Part shown: one piece after another, positions 10,479-21,366 of the stretch | Position numbering within the stretch: the first letter of the stretch is position 1 | Layout of the letters: each line of letters opens with the position of its first letter | Program-made: the position numbers and the translations under genes | From: Clytia hemisphaerica | Lineage: Eukaryota; Cnidaria; Hydrozoa; Leptothecata; Clytiidae | DNA length: 64,000 nt | Direction of reading: 5' to 3' | Assembly: GCA_902728285.1 (NCBI GenBank) | Contig: CACVBU010000681.1 | Coordinates: 124,001 to 188,000, forward strand | The notes under the pieces: generated by a model | What the model was told of the DNA's origin: nothing | The model's database searches: none | Seen by the model: only the letters and a program-made list of their open reading frames with translations

Positions 10479-11975
10479 GGACATGTTTTTTAATTCTTAC
10501 CAAAATGACATTTTAAAAAATTCTAAATTTTGAAAAAAGCAATTTAGGGGTTTTTAATATTAAAAAAGTGATTTGTTGACCTGATATGAGCTATTTTTTA
10601 GCATTTGACACTATATTCTAAATTGCTAATTTTGTGCATATGAGCATGAATTTTCTTAATCTGACTGAAAAAATTGTTATTTGGATAGTTATTTTGAATG
10701 CAAATTGTTAAAGGGCCCAGATTTTCCCGTTCTATGGCCCTGTTTTGAGCCAGTAATTAGCAACCCTATTTGAAAGAAAAGCTAATAATTTGCTCTAATT
10801 AAAGGACCTTGGAACTTCAAAAGTGGTATATTTGAGTTTTCTACACACATGCTAATAGACAATGAAGATAAAACCAAGAATAAAAACGCCATATGGTTAA
10901 AAAAGAGCAAAAAATTAGCTTTATGGAAGAAATGCTAAACAATTGCTCATTTTGGGTCCATAATACAGTAGTTTTATTCTAAATTTATTAGAAGTTAGTT
11001 CCTGTAAACATTATAGAATAGACTTTCACTTAAAGAAAATGTAAGAAATTATAAATGTTTCCAAATTTAATGACTAAAATAAGATATCATAGTTTCCAGA
11101 ATTCGAAAATAGACCAAAGCTAAATTAGGCCTTTTAATGACTCTATAATCATAAATTTGGCTTTTTATCAATAATTAAGGGCTTAATAAACATAATTGAT
11201 CAAAATTAAAGCCATACTACAGTTATTTTTAGCACAGTGAGAGGTTTTTAAAAAGCAACAACCAGTGCTAATTATCTGCTCACAATTAGGCCCTACAACC
11301 ATTTTAGATGCTAATTCATACGGGAAATTATTTATAAAAGGTGTATGGGTGTCCCTGCAAAATTTCAGCTACATAGCAGTAGAAGTGATAGAGTTATGTA
11401 GAGTTAAAGTTCAATGCTAATTTTTTGCTCGTGCTAAAATGCTAAGTTATTGGTATATATTTTCGCGTGTTACAAATTTTCGCGGGTACTTAATTTCGCA
11501 AGTTTTTTGGTCAATTTTCGCGGAATTTAATACTATTTAAATTTTTCAAAATTACAAAATCGCGAAATTAAATACGCGCGAAAAATTTTTTCTTAGTATT
11601 TTGTTAGTATTTTTACATCAAAAACGTTGTGTTTCAAGCAAAATCAGTCTTTTTCTTGCTTTATATTCCCGCTTTCTGAAAATACCTAGTTTAGTGAATT
11701 GCGAAATTTAATACACGCGAAAATTTTCCAGAAGTCGCGAAAATTTGTAACACGCGAAAATATATACCAATAAGGTATTAGCTCATTTTTGGGTCACACT
11801 TTGAAATAGGATAACTTTAAGTAGAATTAGAATTGGAACTAGATTTTTCAGTATGTTGTTCTTTGACTATTTAAGATAACCACTATTATAAGATTGTAAA
11901 ATACAACTGGATACAAAAGCCGTATAAGGTTTTTTCCCAAAATGTCCATTTTGGTAAGAATTAAAAAACATGTCC
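10479..11975. mobile_element. 1.5-kb non-autonomous element with inverted ends
   Basis: The outer ends match in inverse: GGACATGTTTTTTAATTCTT on the left and AAGAATTAAAAAACATGTCC on the right, continuing as TACCAAAATGACATTTT and its near complement. No transposase frame is present. The AT-rich body repeats GCTAATTTTTTGCTC-like strings and contains a second element at 11449-11771. Confidence 0.7.
11449..11771. mobile_element. CGCGAAA-type MITE nested in the 1.5-kb element
   Basis: ATTGGTATATATTTTCGCGT and ACGCGAAAATATATACCAAT are perfect inverted ends, continued by GTTACAAATTTTCGCG and CGCGAAAATTTGTAAC. Further copies of CGCGAAA lie inside. Confidence 0.85.
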
Positions 11976-12762
11976 AAAGGAGTTTATTTTAGGCAGTGTC
12001 TTCATGATGAGTCAGATAAATTAAAGCTACTTTTTTACGCAACAGTATTTGCAAATAAGTTAAAGATCGAAAGTTGTTTCGAGATGTGACCTCACATTCT
12101 ATTGATTTTGTAAACAAAAAAATAGCAAAGTTGATTTCGAGCAAATTTACAATCGAATGTTTTGATTATAAGATATAAAACGTATTGAGGAATGTTTTTT
12201 TTTTATTCAATGTATTTTCATTATTTCAAAACCTTTTTCTAATCGTGTCGCACTTGTTTTTACTACATCAGCATCATCAAACCTTTAAATCAAAACAAAA
12301 CGAAATTTTAGTATTCCAGAAGTGGAATACTATCAAATCAAAAGAAAATTCAAAAAAAATCTGAAAATGAAAAATAAGAAAATCAACTTCTTTTAGAGTC
12401 GTGCTATGATCTTGATTTTTTTATTCAATTCTTCGATCTTTTAGAACTTCATGATATCCCCCAACTTTTTTCCCCTGATAAGGTATTTCTTTATTATTGC
12501 TTTGAATTATACGAACTTAAAAATTAGTTTTTAAAAAGATCTGTTATCGTCGTTTCAGGATTTATTGCGTTAGGATACGAGAAGGAAACATCAAAAACCA
12601 TTCTCTCACTATCCTTAACATATGCTGATTGTTTTCATCGATTTCATCCATCAGGCTAGTCACGAAGAAATCATTCATCGTCAGTCTACAAAAAGAAAGG
12701 GGCGTGCGTTTTCAAAGTTCTGCCCAATTTCATTACACTTGCTTGGTTTATAAGAATCAATC
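11976..12762. other. Non-coding stretch upstream of the GPCR
   Basis: AT-rich with only short frames. A small hairpin, AGTATTCCAGAAGTGGAATACT, lies near 12310. Several AG-ended pyrimidine tracts could be acceptors for an unseen 5' exon, but none can be supported. Confidence 0.4.
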
Positions 12763-14390
12763 ATGTTCTACTATAACAATACAACTTTTATAAGCAACCA
12801 AACCACCGAAAATCCACTCGTTAATACACTTCCAACGACGCGATCATTCCCAGCCTTTCTTGGTTGTTTATTTATGCTTTGGTTGTGTTTCACTTTTCGG
12901 ACACGCACTTGTATCTCGGACAGTTTTTCATCATGTCACCTTGAATTATGCACCGTATCATTTATTGATGAATCTAGGTTTGTACGCTAAAATGAAGTAT
13001 ACTTTTTTACTCACTCTTGACCCTTTCGTACACTCTCTGGTGGTGTAATGTCAATTGGGGTTACTTACATAAAAGAGGGGTAACTTTCTTAGCCATTGCA
13101 AACAGCAGACTTTTCTGGTCAGGGATTTATAACTCATGTTGCGTCCAAGACGTTGAACGTCGGTAGAATAGAATATAAACAAGTGAAATTGTGGTTTTCT
13201 GACTAATACTTAAATCAAGAACCAGATTAAGTTGTACTTTGGATGCTTTGAAAGTTATCCCACATTTATAAAAAGTGAGTTTATGTATTTGCTTTTTTGA
13301 TGACGGCGGATTGACTGAAGCGATCGATTTGGAATATTAACCCCCACTTTTGACCCGTGAAATCAAGGACGAGTGCTGATTTACCGTCGTTCTAAGTCAA
13401 TCAGGATCTAGCCAAATCAGAAGCTAACCGTCTCCATCGTAGAAAAAACATAAACTCGCTTAACCCCGAATGACGCACCTAAAAAGGGTCCTCCTATTAA
13501 TAATTTTTCAAATGTCTTAAAATCCTAGATTCAGACATTCTTCTCTAGCTTTCGGTTTTATCTCAATAGCTATATTCATAAAAATCACTTTTTCTCGCTT
13601 TCTTTTTGTACGACCCATAGGTTTATGTGACGTTGGTTATTCAGCTATTGGAATGCTCATCCTCATCATATCCACACTGACCGATTCAACCATGGATGCA
13701 CCTAAAGCATTTTGCCGGATATGTTTCATCGCTTCTATCTTTACGTCATCATGTCTAGCCTACGATCGTGTACTCAGTGTTCGGAATCTGTTCCGATACC
13801 AACACATCGCACAAAAGAAAGTACCCATCCTAATGATCACATTCTCATGGTTCGCTGCTTTGTTTTGCCAAATGGTCATTATGATTTTCGAATATGCGCC
13901 ATCTACATTTTTCTCTTACAGAGGATCTCGGATACCCATGCGTTTCAGTGCCGCCTTCATTAATTCCCTAATTATCACATCAAATAGTATTTTTATTGTT
14001 TATTGTCTTTTATACGCACGTCAAGTCGCCAAACAAGAGTTAGCACGTCTTGGAGGGTTATCGCGTTATTTGCACGGTGAGACAGCAGAGTTGTATTTTT
14101 CATTGACGCGACGACAAAAATTGAATAACGATATCACGATTGTATCTATCTTTTCACTGGCAACTTTGATTCCACCTAACATCACTTTTTTGAAGATTTT
14201 TATCCGGCCTGGCGACAATGATGCATCTTTATTGTTATTTAATTGGCTAATTGGAGCAGTCTATTGCGCAATAAATCCATTTGTGTACTTAAGATGGATG
14301 CGAAAGTTGAAACTATGTTTTGTCAGAGATTTGGCAAGGATACGCCGTTTTATCAACGCCAAAAGAAATGGGAGAGTTAGACCAACTTGA
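12763..14390 (+). CDS. Rhodopsin-family (class A) GPCR, exon 1 apparently frameshifted
   Basis: Exon 1 is 12763-12977 and exon 2 is 13621-14390 (TGA); they join in phase as MNL-G-LCDVGYS. Exon 1 opens with ATG and an N-glycosylation-rich head (NNT, NQT). TM1, including VSLFGHALVSRTVF, is read in the +1 frame after about 12857. Exon 2 carries TM2 (MLILIISTLTD), the TM3 end with AYDRV in the DRY position, TM4 with its Trp, TM5, TM6 and TM7 with NPFVY (the NPxxY motif). The intracellular tail is short and basic. Such receptors couple extracellular ligands to G proteins at the plasma membrane; the ligand cannot be inferred. The frame change in exon 1 may be a real disabling indel, an assembly error, or a missed 5' exon splicing at TTCCCAG (12849-12855). 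Confidence 0.85.
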
Positions 14391-14844
14391 GTATGCTTAA
14401 CTTTAAAATCTAAACATTTAGAGCTCAAAATTAAAACGTTATTTATAGTTAAACATATTTAAACCGGCAGGTTCAAAATGCATAAAACATAATGCATATT
14501 GCATAATGCATAATGCATAATATTTGAAAATGCCAATTTTAGAGGCTATAATAAGGAGAATTTGAAAGATAATACTTTCAACAAAACAAATATACCATTT
14601 TCTACCAGAAAATAAAGGGAAGAAGAAAGCTGTAAATTTGAATTTTGGATGATGAAGAAAATCCATGGTCCACTGAAAATGCTTGTCGCCACTTTGGTTT
14701 TCATAGTTGTATTTTACAGAACGTAGTAGTGTAGAAAAAACACGAAAATATCTCCTCCGTATATTACTTTTCTAACTCGAAAACGTAAATTTTATAGCAA
14801 GATCTTTATTCTGGGTTTTTTCTCAGAGATCTTTTCGAACGAAC

Positions 14845-15187
14845 ACCCGGGGGGGGGCAGCTGGGCAAAAGGACCGACGGGTATGTGCGGGCACTAAGGG
14901 TGTCTTTTTCAAGGCACCTCAAATGCACTGTAAGGGTCGGAAAAACTAGAGATGCACTGTAAGGGTAGAAATTTCAGAAAATTCTTAAAAAATCTAGATA
15001 TTTTGACCAAAAATGCTAGAATTTTGACCATTTTTTGCACGAAAGGGATCGAAAATTTGGGGGAAAATGCACTCTAAGGGTATGATTTTCACTGATTTTT
15101 GCTGCACTGTAAGGGTGCAATTTTAAAAGCCAATTTTTGGCCCGCACATACCGTCAGTCCGCAAACCCAGTGCCCCCCCCCCCCCGG
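14845..15187. mobile_element. G-tract MITE with 8-bp target duplication
   Basis: The element begins ACCCGGGGGGGGG and ends CCCCCCCCCCCCCGG. GAACGAAC flanks it on both sides (14837-14844 and 15188-15195), an 8-bp duplication of the size made by hAT-type transposases. Inside, GCACTGTAAGGGT recurs at least four times and CTAAGGGT in addition. It is the best-bounded copy of the family. Confidence 0.85.
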
Positions 15188-15464
15188 GAACGAACAATAT
15201 TGCTAATAAATTTCGACGGGTTTTCCCTCTTACAAAGCATTAACCATGTTTAACCATGTGAATGCTTTTTGTTAGATAAGCCAATATCCAGCCAATATAC
15301 AAAATATGTACAAGTTAAAGAGCTTCATGCGAAAACTAGATCAAAGAAAATAGACTTCCAATCTTTTTACATTCGAATGTTTGTGTATTTATACCTTTTT
15401 TGAGAAAGAAACAAGGGGGAAATCAACCTCGTCCCCGTGTATCCCAGGCTTTATTTACGTTACT

Positions 15465-15965
15465 GATTGACGCCAGAGAATACCCTGGTGTTGGCTGATG
15501 CGAGTTCCCCCTCTCAGAGGGGGAACTTCTCAAAACAATACGTTATAAAATATTCTGACGTTACAAAGTTACACTGCAATGCAACGACTGTGACGCAGAA
15601 GTGACGCAGAAGTCACAAATTTCATTTGTAATATTTAATTAAAGTTTTCAATAAGTTTTCAGTTTTTTTTTGTTTTTTTTATTACTATATTTTATTAGAC
15701 ACGTATTTTTCAATACGTATTTTTGGACATTTTTTTTGAGTTTTTCACACTGGTCTTTGCAGGGTTTCAGTTTCTTAAAATATATTTGATTTCTATTATA
15801 TGTATATCCAAATAAATTTGTGATTTATCTTAAAAAAAAAAAAAAAAAATGCAACGACTTCAAAAAAGAAGAACGAATGAAATCTGACGTTTTGTTTTTT
15901 AATTACGTAATCTTTCGCGTTCGAAAACCAGCCAATGCCAGGGTATTATCTAGCGCTATTAGTAA
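15465..15965. mobile_element. Foldback element split by a retroposon
   Basis: The left arm has GACGCCAGAGAATACCCTGG then TGTTGGCTG; the right arm has the inverse, CAGCCAATGCCAGGGTATTA. Further inward, ACGTTATAAAATATTCTGAC pairs loosely with a stretch near 15880-15905. The poly(A) insertion at 15590-15848 sits near the hairpin apex. Confidence 0.6.
15590..15848 (+). mobile_element. Retroposed sequence with poly(A) tail and 11-bp target duplication
   Basis: ATGCAACGACT occurs at 15579-15589 and again at 15849-15859. Between the copies lie about 240 bp that end in an AATAAA signal, then about 17 bases, then a run of 17 or more A. A target duplication, AATAAA and an A tail are the marks of LINE-machinery retroposition of an RNA 3' end. 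It begins with a short tandem repeat (GTGACGCAGAA twice). No frame is preserved; it could be a SINE, a 5'-truncated LINE or a processed mRNA tail. Confidence 0.85.
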
Positions 15966-16309
15966 GAATCAAAAAGCTGATAATACGCAGGGATCGAGGT
16001 TGGGGGGAAATCTTTCTGATCTGTTTGCATTTTCTTATTACTTACAGTATGCTGAGGGAAAACCCTTTCTGTTGTTATGATTCGAATGTTTTCTCTTTCG
16101 TTCGGATTCGAAAAGTAAATATCATGTCTGGGGAAATCCCTCTGATTGGAATGGTTACTTAAGAAACTCTTCTAAAGACGGTTTTACACGGTTTTAGCCT
16201 CTACAAAGGAGAGTTTTAGAAAATATAAAATCGTTCTGCAAATTACACAATACTATTATGCATTATGCAATATGCATTATGTTTTATGCATTTTGTACCC
16301 GGCACTTTA

Positions 16310-16475
16310 CGAAAACTAAATTCTCGATATGCGTAAGTCATTTTTCTAACGGAAACACCTGAAAAACACGGTATTTGACTCCTCTCTGTTACTAAAAATA
16401 GAAACACGGTGGCTAAAATCTGTAGATTTTTTCGGGTGCTTCCGTTAGAAAATATGACGTCATTTTGACTTATGC
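16310..16475. mobile_element. Hairpin MITE (ATGCGTAAGTCA family)
   Basis: Left arm ATTCTCGATATGCGTAAGTC then TAACGGAAACACC; right arm is the inverse, ending GACTTATGCATTTCAAGAAT. A homologous hairpin is at 48508-48691. Confidence 0.7.
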
Positions 16476-16599
16476 ATTTCAAGAATAGATAGAACGCCAT
16501 GATACAACGTCATTCATTAAAATTCAATTTTACCCATATTTGAAAGAAACCCTGGCTTGTAGCAATATACATGTTTTTTGTAGGAAACTAGTTTTACCC

Positions 16600-16810
16600 A
16601 GCAGCCTTCTTAAGAAACCGGCCTTTTAAGCGTCAAACGTTTCTTACTTACATGTTTCTAAACTTTTTGTCATAATCAGCCTCATGGAAGGGCGGGCCCT
16701 ATGGAAGGCTGGATTGGATCTCAGCCTCCTCATGTTTCTTAGATGTTTCTTAGTTTTTAGGCATTCTGAGCCTCGTGTTTCTTAAAAGTGTGTTTCTTAA
16801 AAAAAAGTGT
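16600..16810. repeat. Cluster of iterated GTTTCTTA motifs
   Basis: GTTTCTTA or ATGTTTCTTA occurs about seven times in 200 bp around a GC-richer centre (GGGCGGGCCC). It resembles the other iteron-filled elements but clear ends are not visible. Confidence 0.45.
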
Positions 16811-17153
16811 ACCCCTTTTAGGAAAAAGATACCCTCTAAAGTTATCATTTCTTTTTTCCTAATTTAAGATCTTAAGATGAGAGGATGTATAATAGACCTC
16901 TTATGGACGTCATTTGAACGTCGATTATCGATAAATCTGATAGATAAAAGATGACATCAAGCCGTTTGATTTGATTATTTATTCACAAAATAAAGAGTTG
17001 ACACAATATCTTTGTTTCAAACTCAGAGTTTCATGGTGCTTAGGAAACTCTAACACCCCATAAACACCCTCTACAAGATTGTTTATTCGCACAATAACTT
17101 TACAATTTCTATACAGAGAATCAAATTATAAAAATTCAAAGCAAGATTGACGT

Positions 17154-20100
17154 ATGGTGTATCGCTTATCGTTGTATGCTTTCAAAACATTGTGTTGGCT
17201 TCAATTGAGAAGTACTTTATCTTGTTTCGGAAAGCCTTCTGCAAGATTTTATCAATACAGGTTTGTGTAAATTTTGACTTACCTTATGAGAACTAATATG
17301 GTGAGAACTATGATTTTAGCGAGTTTGACAAGTTTTGACAAATGCTGCTTCGCCAGATAATTTCTCGCCAAAGTTACCTTTTTTCGTAATTTTTCGCAAA
17401 ATAACTCAAAATTTCGCCTGAAAAGCTCATGTTAGGGTAAAAAATTAGTTCGCTTAGAAGGTATTTTTCTTAAAAGTGGTTTAGTTAGGTTAAGGTTTTT
17501 TTCATACGATGGTGAGGGTGAAAACTTGAGGTTCACTTATCATATTTTCACCCCCCCCCCTGACAGCTGAAAACTATGCTAGGCTAGATTTACTTTCACT
17601 TATCTACACATTTTTTTATAAGAACATCCAAAACTTTTGAGGCCCTAGGATGTTCTTAACATGTTCTTATTTTCGCCATTTTGTGAGCATTTTTGTCCAC
17701 TTTCTTAAGAAATCGGCTATTTTAGAGTTTGTGAAGCCTTAACCTGTTCTTAACTTGTTCTTAACATTTTTGCCTTCGAAGCATTCTGTTCTTATATAGT
17801 TTGTTCTTATAAAAAAACGTGTTTTCCAACATTACAATGCTTACATTAGTTAACACATAAAACACATTGACAGAAGCTTCCCATGCGATGTTTATATCAA
17901 AATCTGCGACTAAAACAAAATTGGTCTTAGTCTTTTTCATGTTTAAACCAATTAGATTGCCGCATATGATGAGAGTGAACCCACTGACCCTACTTATTTT
18001 TGGCGCCAATGGCTTTTCAGCGCCTTGCACGACAGGTGGTCAACCTATTATCGTCATCTTTATTTGTTTCAGTCTGTGACCCTAATAGGTTTAGATTATA
18101 GGGTATTTTAAACAATGCGCACTTGTTGTTTTGAATGTTGAATTTTTCCAAATACATCGCATGCGCATTGAGCTTTTAATGAAACAATAGAAAGTTTTGA
18201 AATCTATAATGATAAAATTCTTTTGATGTTTAATCCTATTAAAAAGTAAATTACCGGTGGGGGCCACTAGTGGTCTATAGCAGTGCCTATAGACCAAGAG
18301 TAAGGTCTAAAGGCCTGGAGCTGTCTATTGTGTAGACTTCCCTTTTACGAACTTAATCCAATTTTGTGTGAACATTTCTCTGCTTTCACTGTACAGATCT
18401 TGTGACGCGATGAAGGTCTTGATCGATTGCGATCCTGGGATCGATGACGCAATAGCACTTGGAATCGCGCTCTCTAAAAAAGATTTGCAAATTGTAGGAA
18501 TAACCACTGTACAAGGTTTACTATTTTTGTCGTTCCTTGTTCGTTTATTTGTCGTCTTTAGATGGTCCAGTATGAACCTTCTTTAAGTTCAGCGCTTGAC
18601 CAATCAAAAGCTTCGCGGGCTTTCGAAAACAATAGCAGGAATATTTTTTGCAATATTCCTATTTTTTTTTTTTTTTTTGCTTGGAAGAAGTTAAAGCACG
18701 ACAGCTAACCCTTCGGCTTTTATAACTGTGCCTAAAAGTATCTATTAATCACCATTTTTTTCATTTGTTTAGGTAATGTGGACGTTCATCAATGTGCAGT
18801 AAATGCACTGAAGATTCTAGAAGCTTATGATAGATTGGATATCCCTGTTTTCAAAGGATCAAGTACCGCCATAATAAGTAGGCCCTATAGTTCACTCTCT
18901 CGAATCCGATCTTCCAGAAAATAAGACTTTATCCCGAATAAGAGAAAGCTTCGAATTCATCATATTCATGATGTAATGTTTTCTACGGAAAGACCCTGGT
19001 TTTTGCCAGTAATGGCACTTTTTATACACCTTTTGTCTAGTTTAAAGTGCCACTACTGGCTAAAACCGGGGTATTTCCGTAGAAAACATTACGTCATGAA
19101 TATCATGAATTGTAGAGAGCATACACTACTTTTTACAGTAGATGAATGGACCAATATTTGAATTCGAATTACAGTTAAAGGGACATTAAAGTAGTAAAAT
19201 GTAAACATTGCGCGAACACGTGTTATTAAAGAGAACAATTAAAACCACGTGTCCAAAAAAAACTTGTAACACAATTGAACAATCAAAATAAGCCATATTT
19301 GGTTTGATTTTTTATTTTGATATGTGACATCTGTTTTGATTTTGTATCCGCTGCATACAGTTTGTTTACAAATTTCGCAAGTACTGTTATATCCCTTTAA
19401 GGTCTGAATATAATATAAGTTCAAATTAGAGGGTTAGAGAGAGTTGACTGTATTCAATATTTTCATCCACTTTTTACTCTGAAAAAAGTTCAATGATATA
19501 GTTTACTGTGCATAGCGTAAACGTGATTAAATAAAAAAGCCAACCTTCTCACTGTTAAATATTTTCTTATCTTATGGTTGCTAGAAAAAGTCATACTCTC
19601 GCGTCCTGCTGCCAATTAAATTTTCAAAAATTTTCTACTCGGGATATTTTTATTCCAACCCCCCTCCCCGCTTTTTAATTTTTCGGAACATGTTTTTGAA
19701 AGTTCCCTCTTTTGCTCTTTTTCCCACCGGTTATCAGGTACCCGAGAGTAGCTGGATAAAAATTCTCAATTTCAGAACATGACAAAGATGCAGGACATTT
19801 TCATGGTAAAGACGGTCTCGGAGATGTGTTGAAACATGGCCCTGACGAAAACGTCATACAAAAAGAACATGGTGTCTCAGCCATCAATCGACTGGCTCAA
19901 GAACATCAAGGAGAATTGACCCTTATTGCTATTGGACCTTTGACAAATCTAGCATTAGCTTTAAGGTATACATTTAAGGGACATCATTTAACGTTTATTC
20001 TATTGCTCACACAGCATTTTCAAAGAAAAGAAAGAACAGCTTTCTATCGCAAGAGCGTCTATCAAACACAAATTCTTTTATTAGTTCTGCTTCGTCAACA

Positions 20101-20862
20101 TAAGACTAAGAGGCGTGCCTTCTTCATCATTAAAATGGATATATTTCACTCATGGAAACGTCAAAAAATCCTAACATCTTTAGGTTATAAATTCTTAATT
20201 GCAGTATTTGCAAAAGAAGCGTAACCTAGCCTAAGTTTGAGGATACTGTTGTATTCAAAAGTCTCTACTCATTAGTCGCTAACAATATGTGATTCAACTT
20301 GATTATATAGTTTTTGAGATTTCTTTTCAACAGGTTGAATCCTTCTCTTCCATCACAACTCAAAGAACTTATCATTATGGGTGGAAATTACAAGGGTGTA
20401 GGAAATGTCACAATGGCGGCTGAATTTAATTTCTGGGCGGATCCTCATGCCGCCCAAATTGTCTTAGAAGAATTTAAATGTCCAAAATATTTGATCACTT
20501 GGGAATTATCTCGAGAATGTTTCTTAACGAGCAACGATGTAATACAGTATTGCAATACAGGCACCAAACAGTCTGAATTCAAAAAGATGATTTTAGCAGC
20601 AAAAGGAATGGTTGAAAACCACACATCTGGCTTTTGCGACGCCGTTGCCGTCGGAGTGGCCCTGTACCGTGATATGATTACAAAAACTCATGAAGTTTAT
20701 GCGACCGTTGAATTAGAGGGAACTCATACCAAAGGAATGGTGATATGTGATTGGTGCCCTGAGTTTCGGATAGAAGGGGGTGTAAAGAAACCCAATATAA
20801 TTATTGTGGACCAAATTGATGAGGAGCTTTACCGAAAGGTTTTCCTGAACTCGACTAAGTAA
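17154..20862 (+). CDS. Inosine/uridine-preferring nucleoside hydrolase, with presequence-like N-terminus
   Basis: Five exons join in phase: 17154-17260, 18397-18515, 18773-18877, 19776-19965, 20334-20862 (TAA, followed at once by AATAAA). They give 349 residues. IU-nucleoside hydrolases cleave the N-glycosidic bond of ribonucleosides, releasing base and ribose for salvage. The Ca-binding DxDxxxDD motif is seen as IDCDPGIDDAIAL, followed by GITTVQGN, HFHGKDGLGDV, LTLIAIGPLTNLALAL, LIIMGGNY and AEFNFWADPHAAQ, all in family order. Exon 1 adds about 40 residues rich in Arg, Ser and Leu with no acidic residue (MVYRLSLYAFKTLCWLQLRS and so on), resembling a mitochondrial targeting sequence. An ATG at 18410, right before the core, could instead start a 309-residue form. 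Introns carry several MITEs. The gene converges on the polycystin gene. Confidence 0.92.
17607..17821. mobile_element. TTCTTAAC-iterated MITE in hydrolase intron 1
   Basis: Left end CACATTTTTTTATAAGAAC follows a TA; right end GTTCTTATAAAAAAACGTG. The body repeats GTTCTTAAC and TGTTCTTA many times around CCACTTTCTTAAGAAATCGG. Confidence 0.75.
18597..18720. mobile_element. Fragment of the AGCCC/GGGCT MITE family
   Basis: CGCTTGACCAATCAAAAGCT, GCGGGCTTTCGAAAACAATA and TTAAAGCACGACAGCTAAC are inverted relatives of the copies at 21126 and 28715. The ends are incomplete. It lies in hydrolase intron 2. Confidence 0.6.
18889..19450. mobile_element. Pogo-like element carrying an inserted hairpin
   Basis: Left end AGTTCACTCTCTCGAATCCG; right end TTAGAGAGAGTTGACTG; TA on the outer sides. 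It holds the hairpin at 18954-19111. It begins only about 11 bp after the donor of the hydrolase exon ending at 18877. Confidence 0.65.
18954..19111. mobile_element. Hairpin MITE (TTTTCTACGGAAA family)
   Basis: The arms are AATTCATCATATTCATGATG then AATGTTTTCTACGGAAA, and the inverse TTTCCGTAGAAAACATTACG then ATGAATATCATGAATT. The loop contains GCCAGTAATGGCAC. Related arms occur at 48373-48745. Confidence 0.8.
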
Positions 20863-21125
20863 TAAAATAATTTTGGATGATAGTTTATTATAATTTAAAA
20901 TTAGATACCATTCTTTTCTTTTAAAATTTAAATATAATTCAAACTGATTGTAGACATTTTTACAGTAAGATATTGATTTATGATTATTAAAATAAGAAAT
21001 TGTTTGATATTTATATAATACCAGCGTCATAAATTAAAGTTAGTGATAACATACCATTTTATTTAACAGTCACAAAGGGTAATATCTCGAGGAAAACTTT
21101 TTAAGTTAGAATGATTATTACACCC
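20863..21125. other. 3' flank between convergent genes
   Basis: A-rich sequence after the hydrolase stop, starting with AATAAA. The left target-site copy of the next MITE (ATTACACCC) ends it. No frame looks coding. Confidence 0.5.
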
Positions 21126-21366
21126 ATAGATTTCTAAAGCCCGGAGGGCTAGATGTTGTGCTTTAAGCCATCGCAGGCAAAAAAAAAAGTGAATATCGGA
21201 AAAAATATTGTTGCTATTGTTTTCGAAAACCCGCGATGCTTCTGATTGGTCAAGCGCTGAAATTCTATTGTAATGTCACGTGACTTAGGTAGGATTTCCT
21301 ACCTAACCACAGCACACTTTTCAGCAAAAGTACGCCATCTAGCTCTTCGGGCTTTATAAATTTATG
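21126..21366. mobile_element. AGCCC/GGGCT MITE with 9-bp target duplication
   Basis: ATTACACCC is present at 21117-21125 and 21367-21375. The ends are AAAGCCCGGAGGGCTAGATG and, inverted, CATCTAGCTCTTCGGGCTTT. The body has an internal CACGTGA and TTCCTACC. A 9-bp duplication is characteristic of Mutator-like transposition. Confidence 0.85.

Larger units (their letters stand above)
14461..16310. repeat. Inverted pair of ATGCATAATGCAT-rich arms, 1.7 kb apart
   Basis: The left arm (about 14461-14523) reads GGTTCAAAATGCATAAAACA then TAATGCATATTGCATAATGC. The right arm (about 16249-16305) is its inverse, ending ATGCATTTTGTACCCGGC. They may be the ends of one composite element spanning the nested insertions between them, or two separate insertions. 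Confidence 0.55.

Noticed and set aside
12817-12855. A tiny intron in GPCR exon 1 restoring the frame
   Set aside because: GT...CCCAG would be about 34 nt, shorter than animal introns normally allow; an indel or a missed exon is more likely.
17761-18030. Minus-strand frame with GFTLIICGNLIGLN and a possible GTAAGC donor
   Set aside because: It lies inside a hydrolase intron and overlaps a MITE end; no partner exon or family was found.
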